Positions 8,507 through 18,029 are shown, counted from the first letter of the stretch. The stretch: DNA of 64,000 nt from Treponema denticola (GCF_024400535.1 NZ_CP038800.1:2852001-2916000), one strand, 5' to 3'. Translations and numbers: made by a program. The notes: generated from the sequence alone by a model not told the origin.

Positions 8507-9661
8507 TTAAATATAGTCGGCCTTGTGGAGTACATCCCTTGCCTTGGGTAAGTCTTCTTCGCTTACCATAATGACCGGGCCGGTACAACCCATTCCCGTT
8601 TCGGCATAGATGCCTTCCTTCCAAAGAGCCTTGCAGGCATCTTCGATTTCGATAACGTCAATTCCGGGAATACCGGCATCAACGGTTTTCTTAGGCGGAG
8701 CCTTTACTTCTTCGGCAGCGGCTGCTGCAACGGGCTTCGCTCCGGGCATATCTTCTAAAAGCTCATCCAAGCCCGCCTTTTTAGCGGCCTTAAGTTCTTC
8801 TGCATAGATACCGTGAACATTGTTCTTTGCACAGTCGGCGACGAATTTTAAGGCATTGGCTATGGCCGGAGCTCCCGATGCCCTCGAAATAATTCCGACA
8901 ACATCATCATAGCCCGAACCAATACAGGGTCCGTAACCGAATCCTGAGCCTTCATAGCTCCCGCCCGTTACAAAGGAAGAAAAGAGCTTAATCAGCAAGT
9001 TTCCTGTAAGGGTATCGCAAACCATTACATCGGGAGTTCCCTGCAAAAGGTCGTTTCCTCTCATGCGGACACCTCCGTCTGCACGGTTAGATTCGGTGTA
9101 GTTTACCTTGTAGCCCTTTTCCTTCATTTTGTTTAGAGCCTTTTCAATAACGGCGATACCGTCAATGTTTAAAAGACCTACGGTGGGTTCGGCTATTCCG
9201 GAAGCCTTAGCAACGGCAATACCGCCGATAGCATTTAAAAGCATGGCCTTGTAGCGGTTTGCATCGGTTGTTCCCGTAGTGGTGGCAAGAATCATCTCGC
9301 GGCCCTTTCCAGGGGTTACAACCTTTCCTACGGTGCTTACGCCCAAGGGGAAGTTATAGTGCATGGTTACACAAGCCTTAATTGTTCCTTCTTTAAAAAG
9401 GCGTTCCATTTCTTTATGAGCATCTTCGAGAGTTGCTGCGGGGAAATGTTTTAAGCCTTTTGCTTCCGGTCCTCCGATGAGGATTACATCCAGATCGGGA
9501 TTTCTTTTTGCGGCAAGCTCTGCGGCATAAACAAGTTCCGCTTCGCCGTGCTCGCTTCCCGGAATGGTTAAACCGACGGGGAATCGGCCGGCAAAGGAAC
9601 CGCCCTCAAGCCCTTCGGCAAGTCCTAAAAATAAATCAGCAATTTGTTTTTTATCTGCCAT
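8507..9661 (-). CDS. grdD: Glycine/sarcosine/betaine reductase complex C, alpha subunit
   Basis: The protein has 384 residues, the usual family length. It resembles phosphate acetyl/butyryltransferase-type proteins in its first 300 residues (GLTIPGSEHGEAE, TTTGTTDANRYKA). An Ala/Lys/Pro linker leads to a C-terminal segment with the Cys-containing ETGMGCTGPVIMV, the family's acetyl-thioester site. Complex C takes the carboxymethyl group from the selenoprotein GrdA and releases acetyl phosphate, giving ATP from glycine. AAGGAG precedes the ATG by 7 bases, and the gene starts 12 bases after grdC. The Sec-containing partners grdA and grdB are not in this window. Confidence 0.93.
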   Translation of the reverse strand: MADKKQIADLFLGLAEGLEGGSFAGRFPVGLTIPGSEHGEAELVYAAELAAKRNPDLDVILIGGPEAKGLKHFPAATLEDAHKEMERLFKEGTIKACVTMHYNFPLGVSTVGKVVTPGKGREMILATTTGTTDANRYKAMLLNAIGGIAVAKASGIAEPTVGLLNIDGIAVIEKALNKMKEKGYKVNYTESNRADGGVRMRGNDLLQGTPDVMVCDTLTGNLLIKLFSSFVTGGSYEGSGFGYGPCIGSGYDDVVGIISRASGAPAIANALKFVADCAKNNVHGIYAEELKAAKKAGLDELLEDMPGAKPVAAAAAEEVKAPPKKTVDAGIPGIDVIEIEDACKALWKEGIYAETGMGCTGPVIMVSEEDLPKARDVLHKADYI

Positions 9662-9673
9662 ATTCTTATCTCC

Positions 9674-11212
9674 TTAGTTTTGGGATTTGAGAATATTTTC
9701 GGCTACGTTTCTCATTGCTTCGGCAACAATCTTCTTTATTCCGGCTGTGTCCTGTCCGGCAGATGCGGAGCCTTTTCCGTCATTGGCTTCAATTAAGAAG
9801 CTTAAGCCGTCGAAGAGGTTTGTAAGACGGCCGAGGAATAAACTTCCCTTTCCGATTATCATTGTATTTTTGAGTTTTCCTGCCATCATATCGCGGCGTG
9901 CATGTCCGATAAAGGGAACACCTGAAGGGATATGTCCCTGAGTGGGAGCAAAGCCGACAACTCCGTGTTTTTTTACGAATTCGGCAATTTGAGTTTTTTC
10001 AAGCTGGCCTTTCATAACGCTTAAAGCGGCAATCATCTTTACGTTTGCTTCGGGTACGTTACCGGCACCTGCAGGAGCGGTGATTTCGTGGTTTTGAAGC
10101 TCTGCCGAGTATTTTTCGATGTCGGTCATCTTTAGACCGGCGGCATTAAGAGGATCGTAAACCAATACGCTCATAACGGCCTGAGGGGCGGAGCCGGAAG
10201 AAATTACGTGCTTTCCTACAACTTCGGTATTGATAACGGGGTTGACTCCGTCGTCTGCACTGAGCATAACGGCAAAGCCTCCGATCATATCTTCAAAGAG
10301 GGGAAGGTCTTTTTTTACATGGTCTTTTCCGTTCATACCGAGCTTGGGTACCGAGCCTCCCGAAACGACCATTACGTTTTTAAAGATACCGGCTGCTACA
10401 AGGGCTGCTCCATGGATAATTGCGTGAACGGGAGCTGCACAGAAGCCTCGAACGTCTGAGCCGGTTGCATTTACACAGCCCGATTTTTCTCCGACTGCCT
10501 TTGCAATGTTTCCGCCGCCTCTCTGGTTAATATCGCCAGCGGCTTCTTCAGAACATTCGATGATGTATTCGACATCTTTCATATCGATGCCTTCAAGTTT
10601 TCCCATGTGCCATGCGGAAAGAATACCGGAAGCCTTTGTGGCTAGGTTTTCAAGCATGGTGTGGGCACTTAAGTTTTCGTCCGTATCGTGAGCCTGCTTT
10701 ACACAACCGATGAGTTTTCCCTGTTCGTAAAGACCTTCTGCTGTGTGGGCATCAACCATTTTTTGGATTTCTGCCATGTCATGGCCTTCTCCAAGCTTAA
10801 TGTCTTGGGTTTTCATCATCGGGTGGTTTTCGATGAGTTTTGCAGCTTGGGCTGTGAATTCCTTTGAGAAATAAATGAGCTCAAAAACGTCGGCATGTTT
10901 CATTAAAATATAGAACTCGGCCTGAGTCATAATTTCGCCGAATTTACCCTTTTTTTCGGCCTTTTTTGCGTCCTTGTACCAAGGTTCGGGGAGTTTTTCC
11001 AAGTCTTCTGGAGTCATGTTTCCGATATAGACTTGGTTAGGCGGATAGTTTACTGCCTCCTCAAAGCTGCGTAAGTGAGAGGGGATTGCCTTTAAATATT
11101 CATCCTCAGGGTTTGCAAGCCTTGTGCCTGTTTGAGTTGAACCGTTGTGAAAAAGAAGATCGGGAGCATGAACTAAGATGTAGCTTGCTCCTTTTATAGC
11201 GACTTTTGCCAT
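9674..11212 (-). CDS. grdC: Glycine/sarcosine/betaine reductase complex C, beta subunit
   Basis: The protein has 512 residues, matching GrdC of clostridia in length. It resembles beta-ketoacyl-ACP synthase III in fold: the segment ATGSDVRGFCAAPVHAI carries the probable active-site Cys, and VVSGGSVPKLGMNGKDH follows. It forms complex C with GrdD, which is encoded immediately downstream. The start is supported by GGAGG 6 bases upstream. The long AT-rich gap before it (11213-11379) probably holds the promoter. Cytoplasmic, amino-acid fermentation (Stickland) pathway. Confidence 0.93.
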   Translation of the reverse strand: MAKVAIKGASYILVHAPDLLFHNGSTQTGTRLANPEDEYLKAIPSHLRSFEEAVNYPPNQVYIGNMTPEDLEKLPEPWYKDAKKAEKKGKFGEIMTQAEFYILMKHADVFELIYFSKEFTAQAAKLIENHPMMKTQDIKLGEGHDMAEIQKMVDAHTAEGLYEQGKLIGCVKQAHDTDENLSAHTMLENLATKASGILSAWHMGKLEGIDMKDVEYIIECSEEAAGDINQRGGGNIAKAVGEKSGCVNATGSDVRGFCAAPVHAIIHGAALVAAGIFKNVMVVSGGSVPKLGMNGKDHVKKDLPLFEDMIGGFAVMLSADDGVNPVINTEVVGKHVISSGSAPQAVMSVLVYDPLNAAGLKMTDIEKYSAELQNHEITAPAGAGNVPEANVKMIAALSVMKGQLEKTQIAEFVKKHGVVGFAPTQGHIPSGVPFIGHARRDMMAGKLKNTMIIGKGSLFLGRLTNLFDGLSFLIEANDGKGSASAGQDTAGIKKIVAEAMRNVAENILKSQN

Positions 11213-11379
11213 AATGCCTCCAAAAAATTTATATAAAATTTAAAATGCTTTGCCAATTAATAATGATGGCTTTTTTATTCTATATTAAATTCGTTTATTA
11301 TTCAAGGGTCTATATATTATAGAATTTAAACGCAAAGGATTCATAAGTTCAATTTATAATTACCCATTGCCAATTTTCC

Positions 11380-11982
11380 CTATACCATCCCCGCTTTTTC
11401 AAAATGCTTTTTTAATATCCGCATAGAAAGCCACGCTCCCGCGAAACTTGTTATAACCGTCAATGCAATCATAGAACCGTACATCTGCCATGAGCCTACA
11501 ACGTGCAAATACTGTTGTAAAGCTTCATCCGTTAAATGTAAAATCTCCTTTCTTTGCACAAAGTATTCTCCATGCGAAAGATACATAGGCAGGGTGAACA
11601 AGGCTGTCTGCAACGTGGAGCCAAGCACATAGGGCAGTATGATTGCTTTTTTATCTTTGTACTTCATCGTTGACGCAAGAGTCTCCGCAATGAACCAGCC
11701 GATAATTGAAAGGCCGACGCCTATTCCGTTTGCCGCCATAAATCCCGGTAAAACGATAATTATCCCCATAATAAAAAAGACGCCCGTTTTTCTTACCTTT
11801 GATGCCGCCAGCATAAATGCTATCGATACAAAAAACAGCGTAATCGGGATATTGGCTATCGTGCCGAAAAGCGTTAATGCAGCGAGTGCTCCCGTAATAA
11901 AGAAAATTAATAGTGCAACCGCAGCGAAGATTCCGATAAAAATAAAATCCCGCGTATTCAATTTGTTTGTCTTTGTTTCCAT
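11380..11982 (-). CDS. ECF transporter S component, Trep_Strep family
   Basis: A 200-residue integral membrane protein with about six hydrophobic segments. It matches the Trep_Strep (TIGR02185-type) S components known from treponemes and streptococci: FIFIGIFAAVALLIF at the start and GSWQMYGSMIALTVITSF near the end. S components bind the substrate for an ECF importer. The start at 11982 has AAGGAG 7 bases before it; the longer frame to 12120 overlaps the T component and lacks a ribosome site. It is the last gene of a five-gene block with T, fused A and two exporters. Confidence 0.85.
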   Translation of the reverse strand: METKTNKLNTRDFIFIGIFAAVALLIFFITGALAALTLFGTIANIPITLFFVSIAFMLAASKVRKTGVFFIMGIIIVLPGFMAANGIGVGLSIIGWFIAETLASTMKYKDKKAIILPYVLGSTLQTALFTLPMYLSHGEYFVQRKEILHLTDEALQQYLHVVGSWQMYGSMIALTVITSFAGAWLSMRILKKHFEKAGMV

Positions 11983-11992
11983 GACATTCTCC

Positions 11993-12703
11993 TTAAAAAA
12001 TATTACTAAACTGTAAGCACGATACCGCACCCACAGCAATAGCCGTACATAATCCGTATACAAAATCCGTTTTCGTAAATTTGAGCGGATAGATATTTGT
12101 TCTGTTTTTATAATTTTCAATTCCTCTCAGCAAAACCGATGTGGAAAGTTCCTCAGCTATGCGAAGACTTCTAAATAAAATCGGAACAATTATAAGTTCC
12201 AAAGAACGAATGGGATGCATTAAAAACCGTAAGCCCGAAATAGAAATTCCTCTTATTTTTAAACTGTCTTTTAAACAGCCGTAATCTTCTTTTAAGGACG
12301 GGAGATACCTAAATACAACAATTAAGGGAATTGCTATTATGTTTGGAAATTTCATCGTCTGCATAGCCGATATAATAGAGGGCATGGAAGTTTTCTTTTT
12401 TAAGAATATAATCATCATAACCGCAATAACGAATTTTTGAATAAAATAACTTAAAGATACAATCATGAGAGCAATTGTCGAATTCAGAATATAATGAATA
12501 TAAAACATCGACACGGCAATGATACTATACATTCCGCTATATAAAACGGATTCACGATAAGCGCGTACATCCCATAAATAGAAATTACAAATAATAAGTA
12601 AAACATGTGAGGGGAGAGGCTTATTGACGGCAAGACCGAACGAGATAAAAATAAATACAATGCCGAGTACCGTTCTCGGGTCCGCTTTTCTTTTTGTATT
12701 CAC
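11993..12703 (-). CDS. ECF transporter T component (EcfT/CbiQ type)
   Basis: A 236-residue membrane protein with five or six hydrophobic segments and the conserved cytoplasmic coupling segment DSLKIRGIS (Ala-Arg-Gly type helix) that contacts the ATPases. The start codon is GTG at 12703, placed 9 bases after GGAGG; this ribosome site lies at the end of the ATPase gene, whose stop is only 1 base away. Translation is probably coupled. Confidence 0.88.
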   Translation of the reverse strand: MNTKRKADPRTVLGIVFIFISFGLAVNKPLPSHVLLIICNFYLWDVRAYRESVLYSGMYSIIAVSMFYIHYILNSTIALMIVSLSYFIQKFVIAVMMIIFLKKKTSMPSIISAMQTMKFPNIIAIPLIVVFRYLPSLKEDYGCLKDSLKIRGISISGLRFLMHPIRSLELIIVPILFRSLRIAEELSTSVLLRGIENYKNRTNIYPLKFTKTDFVYGLCTAIAVGAVSCLQFSNIF

Positions 12704-12704
12704 T

Positions 12705-14180
12705 TCACATTTCCTCCTTTTTACTTAAAAGCTCCCAGAGCATTTTCTTGGTATCATTATTTAAATTGAAATCAGCGTGAACCATTCCGCTTTTTAAATA
12801 AATAATTCTGTTGCAGACAGACAGTAAAAATTCATAATCATGCGATATTACAAATATAAGCCTACCTGCCTTTGCCTCAGTGAGAATACTTTTAGAAACC
12901 AAATCCATAGAATGTTTATCCAAACCGCTTGTCGGTTCATCCAAAAAAAGTATCTTACATTTATTGCAAAAAGCCGCTGCAATGGTAAGCCTTTGCTTTT
13001 GACCTCTTGAGAGGGCAAGCGGATGCCGTTCTTTTAAATCAAGAATTTCAAAATCCGATAAAACGGTTTCTTTTTCCGTGCCGTTCAAACCGCCGCCTTT
13101 TTTTCCTATATCCAATTCATCCGCTACGGTATTACCGAAAAGTTGAAAGTCGGAGTCCTGCATGACAAAATACATACTCCCCGCTCTTTTCTTATAGCTC
13201 CGCTTTTCTCCTTTAATCAAAACGCTTCCGCTTTTTTCTTTTAATAAGCCTGTACACAATTTAGCAAGAGTTGTTTTACCCGCTCCATTTTCACCGATAA
13301 TGCCGACAACTTCTTTTTCATAAGCTCTTATTGATATGTCTTTAAGCACATCGGTTTTTTCCTGTTTTGAATGTGAATATGAAATATTTTTTATTTCAAA
13401 CAATGGGGTGGTTTTATCGATAATACTTTTAGAATGAACCGTATCGAGATTTTCCAAATATATGGGTCGAATATTTTTATTGTTTTTTTGCAGCTCAAAA
13501 AATTCGTCTTTTGAGTATTCGCCCGTAATTCTTCCCTTATCCATAATGAGCATACGGCTGCATAAGGCTGGAAGATAAAATAATCGATGCTCCAAAACGA
13601 TAATGGTTTTTCCTTCTTCTTTTAAGCTCCGTAATATGTTTTCCAAATCAAAGATGGAATGAATATCCAGATTAGCTGTAGGCTCATCGAACAAAAAAAT
13701 GTCAGGCGACATCGCATAACATGACGCGATAGCCAGTTTTTGGTTTTCACCGCTTGAAAGTTTAAAGATACTCTTCTCTTTTAGATGATTTATTCCAAGC
13801 AGCTTCAAACTGTTGCCTACCCTTTTCAGTATTTCTTCCCTGTTCAAAAGCATATTGCTGCAGCCGAATGCCGCTTCACTAAAAGGATCGGTCATAAAAA
13901 ACTGACTTCGCGGGTCTTGGAATACACAGCCTACCATGCAGCCTATTTGTGAAAGCTCCATAGTGCGTATATCTTTTCCGTTTAGATAAGCTTCGCCCGT
14001 TAATACTCCGTCATAGTAATGCGAGATAAGGCCGTTGATAACAGAGCCGAGTGTGCTCTTCCCGCTTCCGCTTTTTCCGGTAATGACAACAAATTCTCCT
14101 TTTTTTATTTCGAGGTTTATATTGTCGAGAATGAGAAGCCCCGACCTTGTTTTATACGAAATATTTTTTAGCGAGATCAC
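12705..14180 (-). CDS. ECF transporter ATPase, two ATP-binding domains fused (EcfA1A2)
   Basis: The protein has 491 residues with two complete ABC ATPase domains. The first has Walker A GKSGSGKST, signature LSSGENQKL and Walker B IFLFDEPTANLD. The second has GENGAGKTT, signature LSRGQKQRL and ILFLDEPTSGLD. It is the motor of the ECF importer with the T and S proteins encoded next. GTG at 14180 is preferred over ATG at 14207: GGGAG lies 6 bases before it, it begins the conserved ISLKNIS strand, and it overlaps the upstream gene's TGA by 4 bases (GTGA). Confidence 0.88.
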   Translation of the reverse strand: MISLKNISYKTRSGLLILDNINLEIKKGEFVVITGKSGSGKSTLGSVINGLISHYYDGVLTGEAYLNGKDIRTMELSQIGCMVGCVFQDPRSQFFMTDPFSEAAFGCSNMLLNREEILKRVGNSLKLLGINHLKEKSIFKLSSGENQKLAIASCYAMSPDIFLFDEPTANLDIHSIFDLENILRSLKEEGKTIIVLEHRLFYLPALCSRMLIMDKGRITGEYSKDEFFELQKNNKNIRPIYLENLDTVHSKSIIDKTTPLFEIKNISYSHSKQEKTDVLKDISIRAYEKEVVGIIGENGAGKTTLAKLCTGLLKEKSGSVLIKGEKRSYKKRAGSMYFVMQDSDFQLFGNTVADELDIGKKGGGLNGTEKETVLSDFEILDLKERHPLALSRGQKQRLTIAAAFCNKCKILFLDEPTSGLDKHSMDLVSKSILTEAKAGRLIFVISHDYEFLLSVCNRIIYLKSGMVHADFNLNNDTKKMLWELLSKKEEM

Positions 14181-15892
14181 ATTCCGCTCCCGTATTGTGC
14201 TTTCCAAAGCCGCGCATAGTAAGCGTCCTTTTCCAAAAGTTCATCGTGTTTTCCTTTTTCGATAAGACAGCCTTTTTGAAACACAAGGATTTGATCTGCC
14301 TTTTGAATAGTCCTTAAATGATGAGCGATCACTATGACCGTTCTGTTTTTTGCAAGTTCTGTAATGGCATCCTGTATTAAAGACTCATTTACGGGATCGA
14401 CATTGCTGGTCATCTCATCGAGGATTAAAATCGGAGCGTCTTTTAAAAAGGCGCGTGCAATGGAAATCCGCTGTCTTTGTCCGCCGGATAAGAGACCTCC
14501 GTTTTCGCCTATATCCGTTTCATAGCCTTTCGGCAAGCTCATAATAAAATCATGTATCCTTGCCTTTTTTGCGGCATCGATGATTTCTTCTTTTGTTGCT
14601 CCTTTTTTACCTACTCGGATATTTTCTTCGATGGTGTTATCAAATAACTGAACATTTTGCATAACAATACTGATGCGATCTAAAAGTTCATCGTAGGGAA
14701 TATCCCGAATATCGGTACTGCCGAGTGTAATACTTCCGCCTTGTACATCGTAAAAGCGCAACAGCAAATTCGTAACCGTCGTCTTACCGCTTCCCGATTC
14801 TCCTACAAGCGCGGTCATCGTTTTTTCCGGAACGGAAAAACTTACTCCATTCATTTTGAATTCATCTTCTTCATAAGAAAACTTCACATCTTTAAAAACA
14901 ATATCGTTTTGTGCAGGAGTAACTCCGTCTGTTTTATCGGCTATTACTTCGGCATGAAGAATTTTTCCCAAGCGGTGATAGCTGTCTACGGCAGACACAT
15001 AATACATATAGTGCGTTTCCATAGCTGCAAAAGGTTTATAAAATTCTTTTGAAATGACTGCGATAATCATAAAGCTGAGCACATCGATGCTTCCGCGTAA
15101 TGCGGCAAGACCAGAATAAATAAAAAGAACAAAATACCCTGCATCGATTAAAAACGCAAAAACCGAAAGCTGTCTTGCCTTAAAACGGGACGCAGCCTTA
15201 CTTGTTTCTCCGAATTTTTTTGTCTTTTCAAAAAGTTCATTATCCAGACTTTTATTATGCGAAAAACTTTTGAGCACCGGAATACCGCGTACATATTCGA
15301 CAAATAAACTCACCATATCGGCAAGTGCGGAATTATTGTTATGCTCCGTTTTTTGTGCTCCCTTAATTGTGTAAAAAAGATAGGCAAGCGAAAGCGGAAT
15401 CGACGCGGCCATAACAAGGGCTGCTTTAAGGTTGATAAAGCAAAGACCTATAAATACCGCAAGAGCAATGAGAAAATCGCCGAACATCCGCGGCCACATA
15501 TGACCGACCACCATGGACATATTGTCCACATCTTTATGAAGAATTGTATTTAATTCTCCCAGCCGTTCATTCGTATAAAAGCCCAAACTAAACAGCTTCA
15601 GCTTTACAATCATCCGCTCCCGTATTTGCTGCACCACATCAAAGCCGGCTCCGTGCTTTTTTAAGTCGGCAATCATATTGCAAAGCCCCTTAAAAATGAC
15701 CAAGCCTATCAGTGTTGCAAAAGCCGCATAGAGTCCCTGCACATCAGTCCCGGCAGCAATCTTAAATAAAATCGAAAACACCGTAAGTAACATTCCCACG
15801 GAGCTCAATCCGTACAAGGTAAAAAACAGAGAAGAAATACATACATCGATTTTTCCCCGCTTACTCAAAAATGCAAATAATTCTTTATACAT
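14177..15892 (-). CDS. ABC exporter-type protein, membrane and ATPase domains (second of pair)
   Basis: The protein has 571 residues. It has an exporter-fold membrane domain (about residues 1-310, six helices) followed by an ATPase with Walker A GESGSGKTT, signature LSGGQRQRI, Walker B ILILDEMTSNVD (Met in place of the usual Ala after the catalytic Glu) and the H-loop VIAHHLRTI. The ATG at 15892 has AAGGAG 6 bases upstream. The ribosome site directly abuts a palindromic hairpin (15905-15948). It forms a pair with the gene at 16228-17946. Pairs of this type linked to an ECF importer resemble the streptococcal siaDE-siaFGH arrangement (from memory), where the ECF part imports haem. Confidence 0.88.
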   Translation of the reverse strand: MYKELFAFLSKRGKIDVCISSLFFTLYGLSSVGMLLTVFSILFKIAAGTDVQGLYAAFATLIGLVIFKGLCNMIADLKKHGAGFDVVQQIRERMIVKLKLFSLGFYTNERLGELNTILHKDVDNMSMVVGHMWPRMFGDFLIALAVFIGLCFINLKAALVMAASIPLSLAYLFYTIKGAQKTEHNNNSALADMVSLFVEYVRGIPVLKSFSHNKSLDNELFEKTKKFGETSKAASRFKARQLSVFAFLIDAGYFVLFIYSGLAALRGSIDVLSFMIIAVISKEFYKPFAAMETHYMYYVSAVDSYHRLGKILHAEVIADKTDGVTPAQNDIVFKDVKFSYEEDEFKMNGVSFSVPEKTMTALVGESGSGKTTVTNLLLRFYDVQGGSITLGSTDIRDIPYDELLDRISIVMQNVQLFDNTIEENIRVGKKGATKEEIIDAAKKARIHDFIMSLPKGYETDIGENGGLLSGGQRQRISIARAFLKDAPILILDEMTSNVDPVNESLIQDAITELAKNRTVIVIAHHLRTIQKADQILVFQKGCLIEKGKHDELLEKDAYYARLWKAQYGSGM

Positions 15893-15904
15893 ATATTCTC
15901 CTTT

Positions 15905-15996
15905 GGGGAGGAAAGACAACCCGACAGAACAGGTTTTCTTTCCTCCCCAAACCCCTCCTATCTTTTCCGTCTGCCAAAGGCTTCGCCAGCCTTTGG
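15905..15996 (-). repeat. Dispersed two-hairpin element, copy 1
   Basis: GGGGAGGAAAG (15905-15915) is the exact inverted partner of CTTTCCTCCCC (15938-15948), with a 22-base loop. After a conserved ACCCCTCCTATCTT segment there is a second hairpin, CCAAAGGC (15974-15981) with GCCTTTGG (15989-15996). A second copy lies at 33628-33719 in the same orientation relative to a minus-strand gene. Here the element sits in the 5' leader of the exporter gene and its CCTCC side touches the ribosome site. Confidence 0.75.
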
Positions 15997-16049
15997 AAAC
16001 CGGCATCATCAGCAAAGTGGTGGAATTACATTTTTACAAGCCGATTATC

Positions 16050-16103
16050 CTATGCTTGTAGTTTGCATAATGCATACGCCGCTCCTACTTGTTTATTCGC
16101 CAT
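16050..16103 (-). CDS. Possible 17-residue peptide between the two exporters
   Basis: The frame reads MANKQVGAAYALCKLQA and stops at TAG. GAGGAG lies 5 bases before the ATG, better than many real genes here. It occupies the otherwise empty 335-base gap 15893-16227 between the two exporter genes and precedes the two-hairpin element, so it could be a leader peptide. Nothing is recognised in its sequence, and it may be chance. Confidence 0.3.
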   Translation of the reverse strand: MANKQVGAAYALCKLQA

Positions 16104-16227
16104 AATTTCTCCTCAATTCGGCAGTGAGTAAATTATCAAATTTAGGAACTGTCGAATTCTCGCGCTTTCGAACATTTCTGTTCTTATTTAATTGCTAATT
16201 GATACCGGCCTAATTACCCATTACAAA

Positions 16228-17946
16228 TTACCCCACTCGCCAATTGTCTACTTTGTTTTGGGCTTCGACCATTTCTTTATAAAAGGTGCATCGCAAAATC
16301 AATTCTTCATGTGTGCCAAAGTCCAGTATGCGGCCTTTATCCATAACGATTATTTTGTCCGCGTTTTGTACGGTGTTCAGGTGATGCGCAATCGTGATAA
16401 CCGTTTTGTTTTTTCTTAATTCTTCGATCGCCGCGTTTATAAGTTTTTCATTTTCGCTGTCTACGGCAGCCATCGCTTCATCTAAAATAAGAATTGGGGC
16501 ATTTTTAAGAATCATCCGGGCAATGGATATTCTTTGTTTTTCTCCTCCCGAAAGTTTTACGCCCATCTCTCCTACCTTTGTGTTATAGCCATGAGGCAGG
16601 GCGGAAATAAAATCATGACATCGTGCTTTTTGAGCGGCTTCTATCACTTCCGCTTCGGAAGCGCCCGCCTTACCGATCGCGATATTTTCAAAGATGCTCA
16701 TATTAAAAAGAATTACTTCCTGCTGAACACTTCCGATAAGAGCAGAAATGCTGTCCGTATCATAGCGTGAAATATCTTTGCCCGAAATTGTGAGTACGCC
16801 TGAATCAACATCCCAAAAACCCATGATAAGATTCGCAAGCGTGCTTTTACCGCAACCGCTCGGCCCGACAAGTGCATTTAAACTGTTTTCTTTACACTGT
16901 ACAGTAATATCTTTTAACGCAAAGCCGTCTTTTTCATACTTAAAATGTACGTTCTTACATTCTATATCTCCCGTTTTCAGTTTTTCGCTGATCTTTTCTT
17001 TTGCAAGAGGAGCACAGAGAATCACCGCTATGCTTTTGAGCTTTTCAGTAAACACGATGGAAAAGTGATGGAGCGTTGCGGTTTTACTTATTGCCGACAC
17101 AAATACCGAAGATAAGATAACGGACAATATAAACTGAGCGGTAGAAATATTGTTATGTAAGAGCAGTATACTTCCTAACATCATAACCGATACCGCTCCG
17201 GCTTCCATAAAAATATCTATAAGCACCATTGGGCCCGTAACAGCACCCATACTCTTTTTTACATCTTGCACATAAGAGCGTGCAGAATCCAAAGCCCTGC
17301 CGCTAAAACACTCTTCTTTTGCAAAGGCCTTTATGACGGCAATGTTTTTTACATATTCCATCATGTCTTCCCTCATCTGCATTTCTCGTTCAAAATATAT
17401 TTGAAATCTTTTTTGCATAGTCTTTGCAGATAATTGTTGTACAAGGAACATGAGCGGTACCCCTGCAATCATTATTAATGCGAGCCGGTAATCTATAAAA
17501 AGCATTGCAATAAAAACCAGAACAGGAAGAAGTGTTGCCGCCATAATTTCCGGAAGACCGTGCGCCAGATATATTTCAATCTGTTCTACATCGTGTTCAA
17601 CAATGCTTGTAAGCTCGCCGGTAGTATGCTTTTTAAAAAAGCCTAAATTCAATTTTTTGAGGTGTTCAATTATGGCAAGCCGTAATTCCGTCAATGTACT
17701 AAAAGCCCTGTCATGAGCTGTCTTTACGGCAAGATAATTACAACACGCCTTCAGCATAAACGAGATGAAAATGCCTACGGCAATCATTTTAAAATATTCC
17801 CTTTCCGCTTTGCCCGAAAATAAGCTGCTTATCACCAGTACCAATAAAACCTGCGGTAGTAAGTCAAACACTATTTTAAGCGCAAGCAGCACATTGGAGA
17901 AAAAGGTTTTACCCGTTACCTGTTTTCTCAATTCCTTTTCAGTCAT
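16228..17946 (-). CDS. ABC exporter-type protein, membrane and ATPase domains (first of pair)
   Basis: The protein has 572 residues: an exporter-fold membrane domain in the first 310 residues, then an ATPase with Walker A GPSGCGKST, signature LSGGEKQRI, Walker B ILILDEAMAAVD and the H-loop TIAHHLNTV. GAGGAG lies 5 bases before the ATG. It is the first gene of a minus-strand block continuing into the second exporter and the ECF genes. A perfect palindrome 60 bases upstream (18006-18029) and a TetR gene next to it suggest repression. The two exporters probably make a heterodimer; importers with this fold also exist (YbtPQ/IrtAB), so the transport direction is open. Confidence 0.88.
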   Translation of the reverse strand: MTEKELRKQVTGKTFFSNVLLALKIVFDLLPQVLLVLVISSLFSGKAEREYFKMIAVGIFISFMLKACCNYLAVKTAHDRAFSTLTELRLAIIEHLKKLNLGFFKKHTTGELTSIVEHDVEQIEIYLAHGLPEIMAATLLPVLVFIAMLFIDYRLALIMIAGVPLMFLVQQLSAKTMQKRFQIYFEREMQMREDMMEYVKNIAVIKAFAKEECFSGRALDSARSYVQDVKKSMGAVTGPMVLIDIFMEAGAVSVMMLGSILLLHNNISTAQFILSVILSSVFVSAISKTATLHHFSIVFTEKLKSIAVILCAPLAKEKISEKLKTGDIECKNVHFKYEKDGFALKDITVQCKENSLNALVGPSGCGKSTLANLIMGFWDVDSGVLTISGKDISRYDTDSISALIGSVQQEVILFNMSIFENIAIGKAGASEAEVIEAAQKARCHDFISALPHGYNTKVGEMGVKLSGGEKQRISIARMILKNAPILILDEAMAAVDSENEKLINAAIEELRKNKTVITIAHHLNTVQNADKIIVMDKGRILDFGTHEELILRCTFYKEMVEAQNKVDNWRVG

Positions 17947-18005
17947 ATCTACTCCTCTCTACATCTATAATGCGCATGTATATTCGTTTATCTTTAAAAC
18001 TGAAT

Positions 18006-18029
18006 AATATTGAATATTTATTCAATATT
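18006..18029. promoter_or_regulatory. Palindromic operator, probably for the adjacent TetR
   Basis: AATATTGAATA (18006-18016) and TATTCAATATT (18019-18029) form a perfect 11-base inverted repeat with a 2-base centre, upstream of the exporter/ECF block. The half-site TATTCAATATT recurs at 18737-18747, upstream of the TetR gene, which suggests one regulator for both. Confidence 0.65.

Noticed and set aside
16021-16227. Possible tRNA between the two exporter genes
   Set aside because: No cloverleaf or T-loop GTTC...ATC pattern could be found on either strand.
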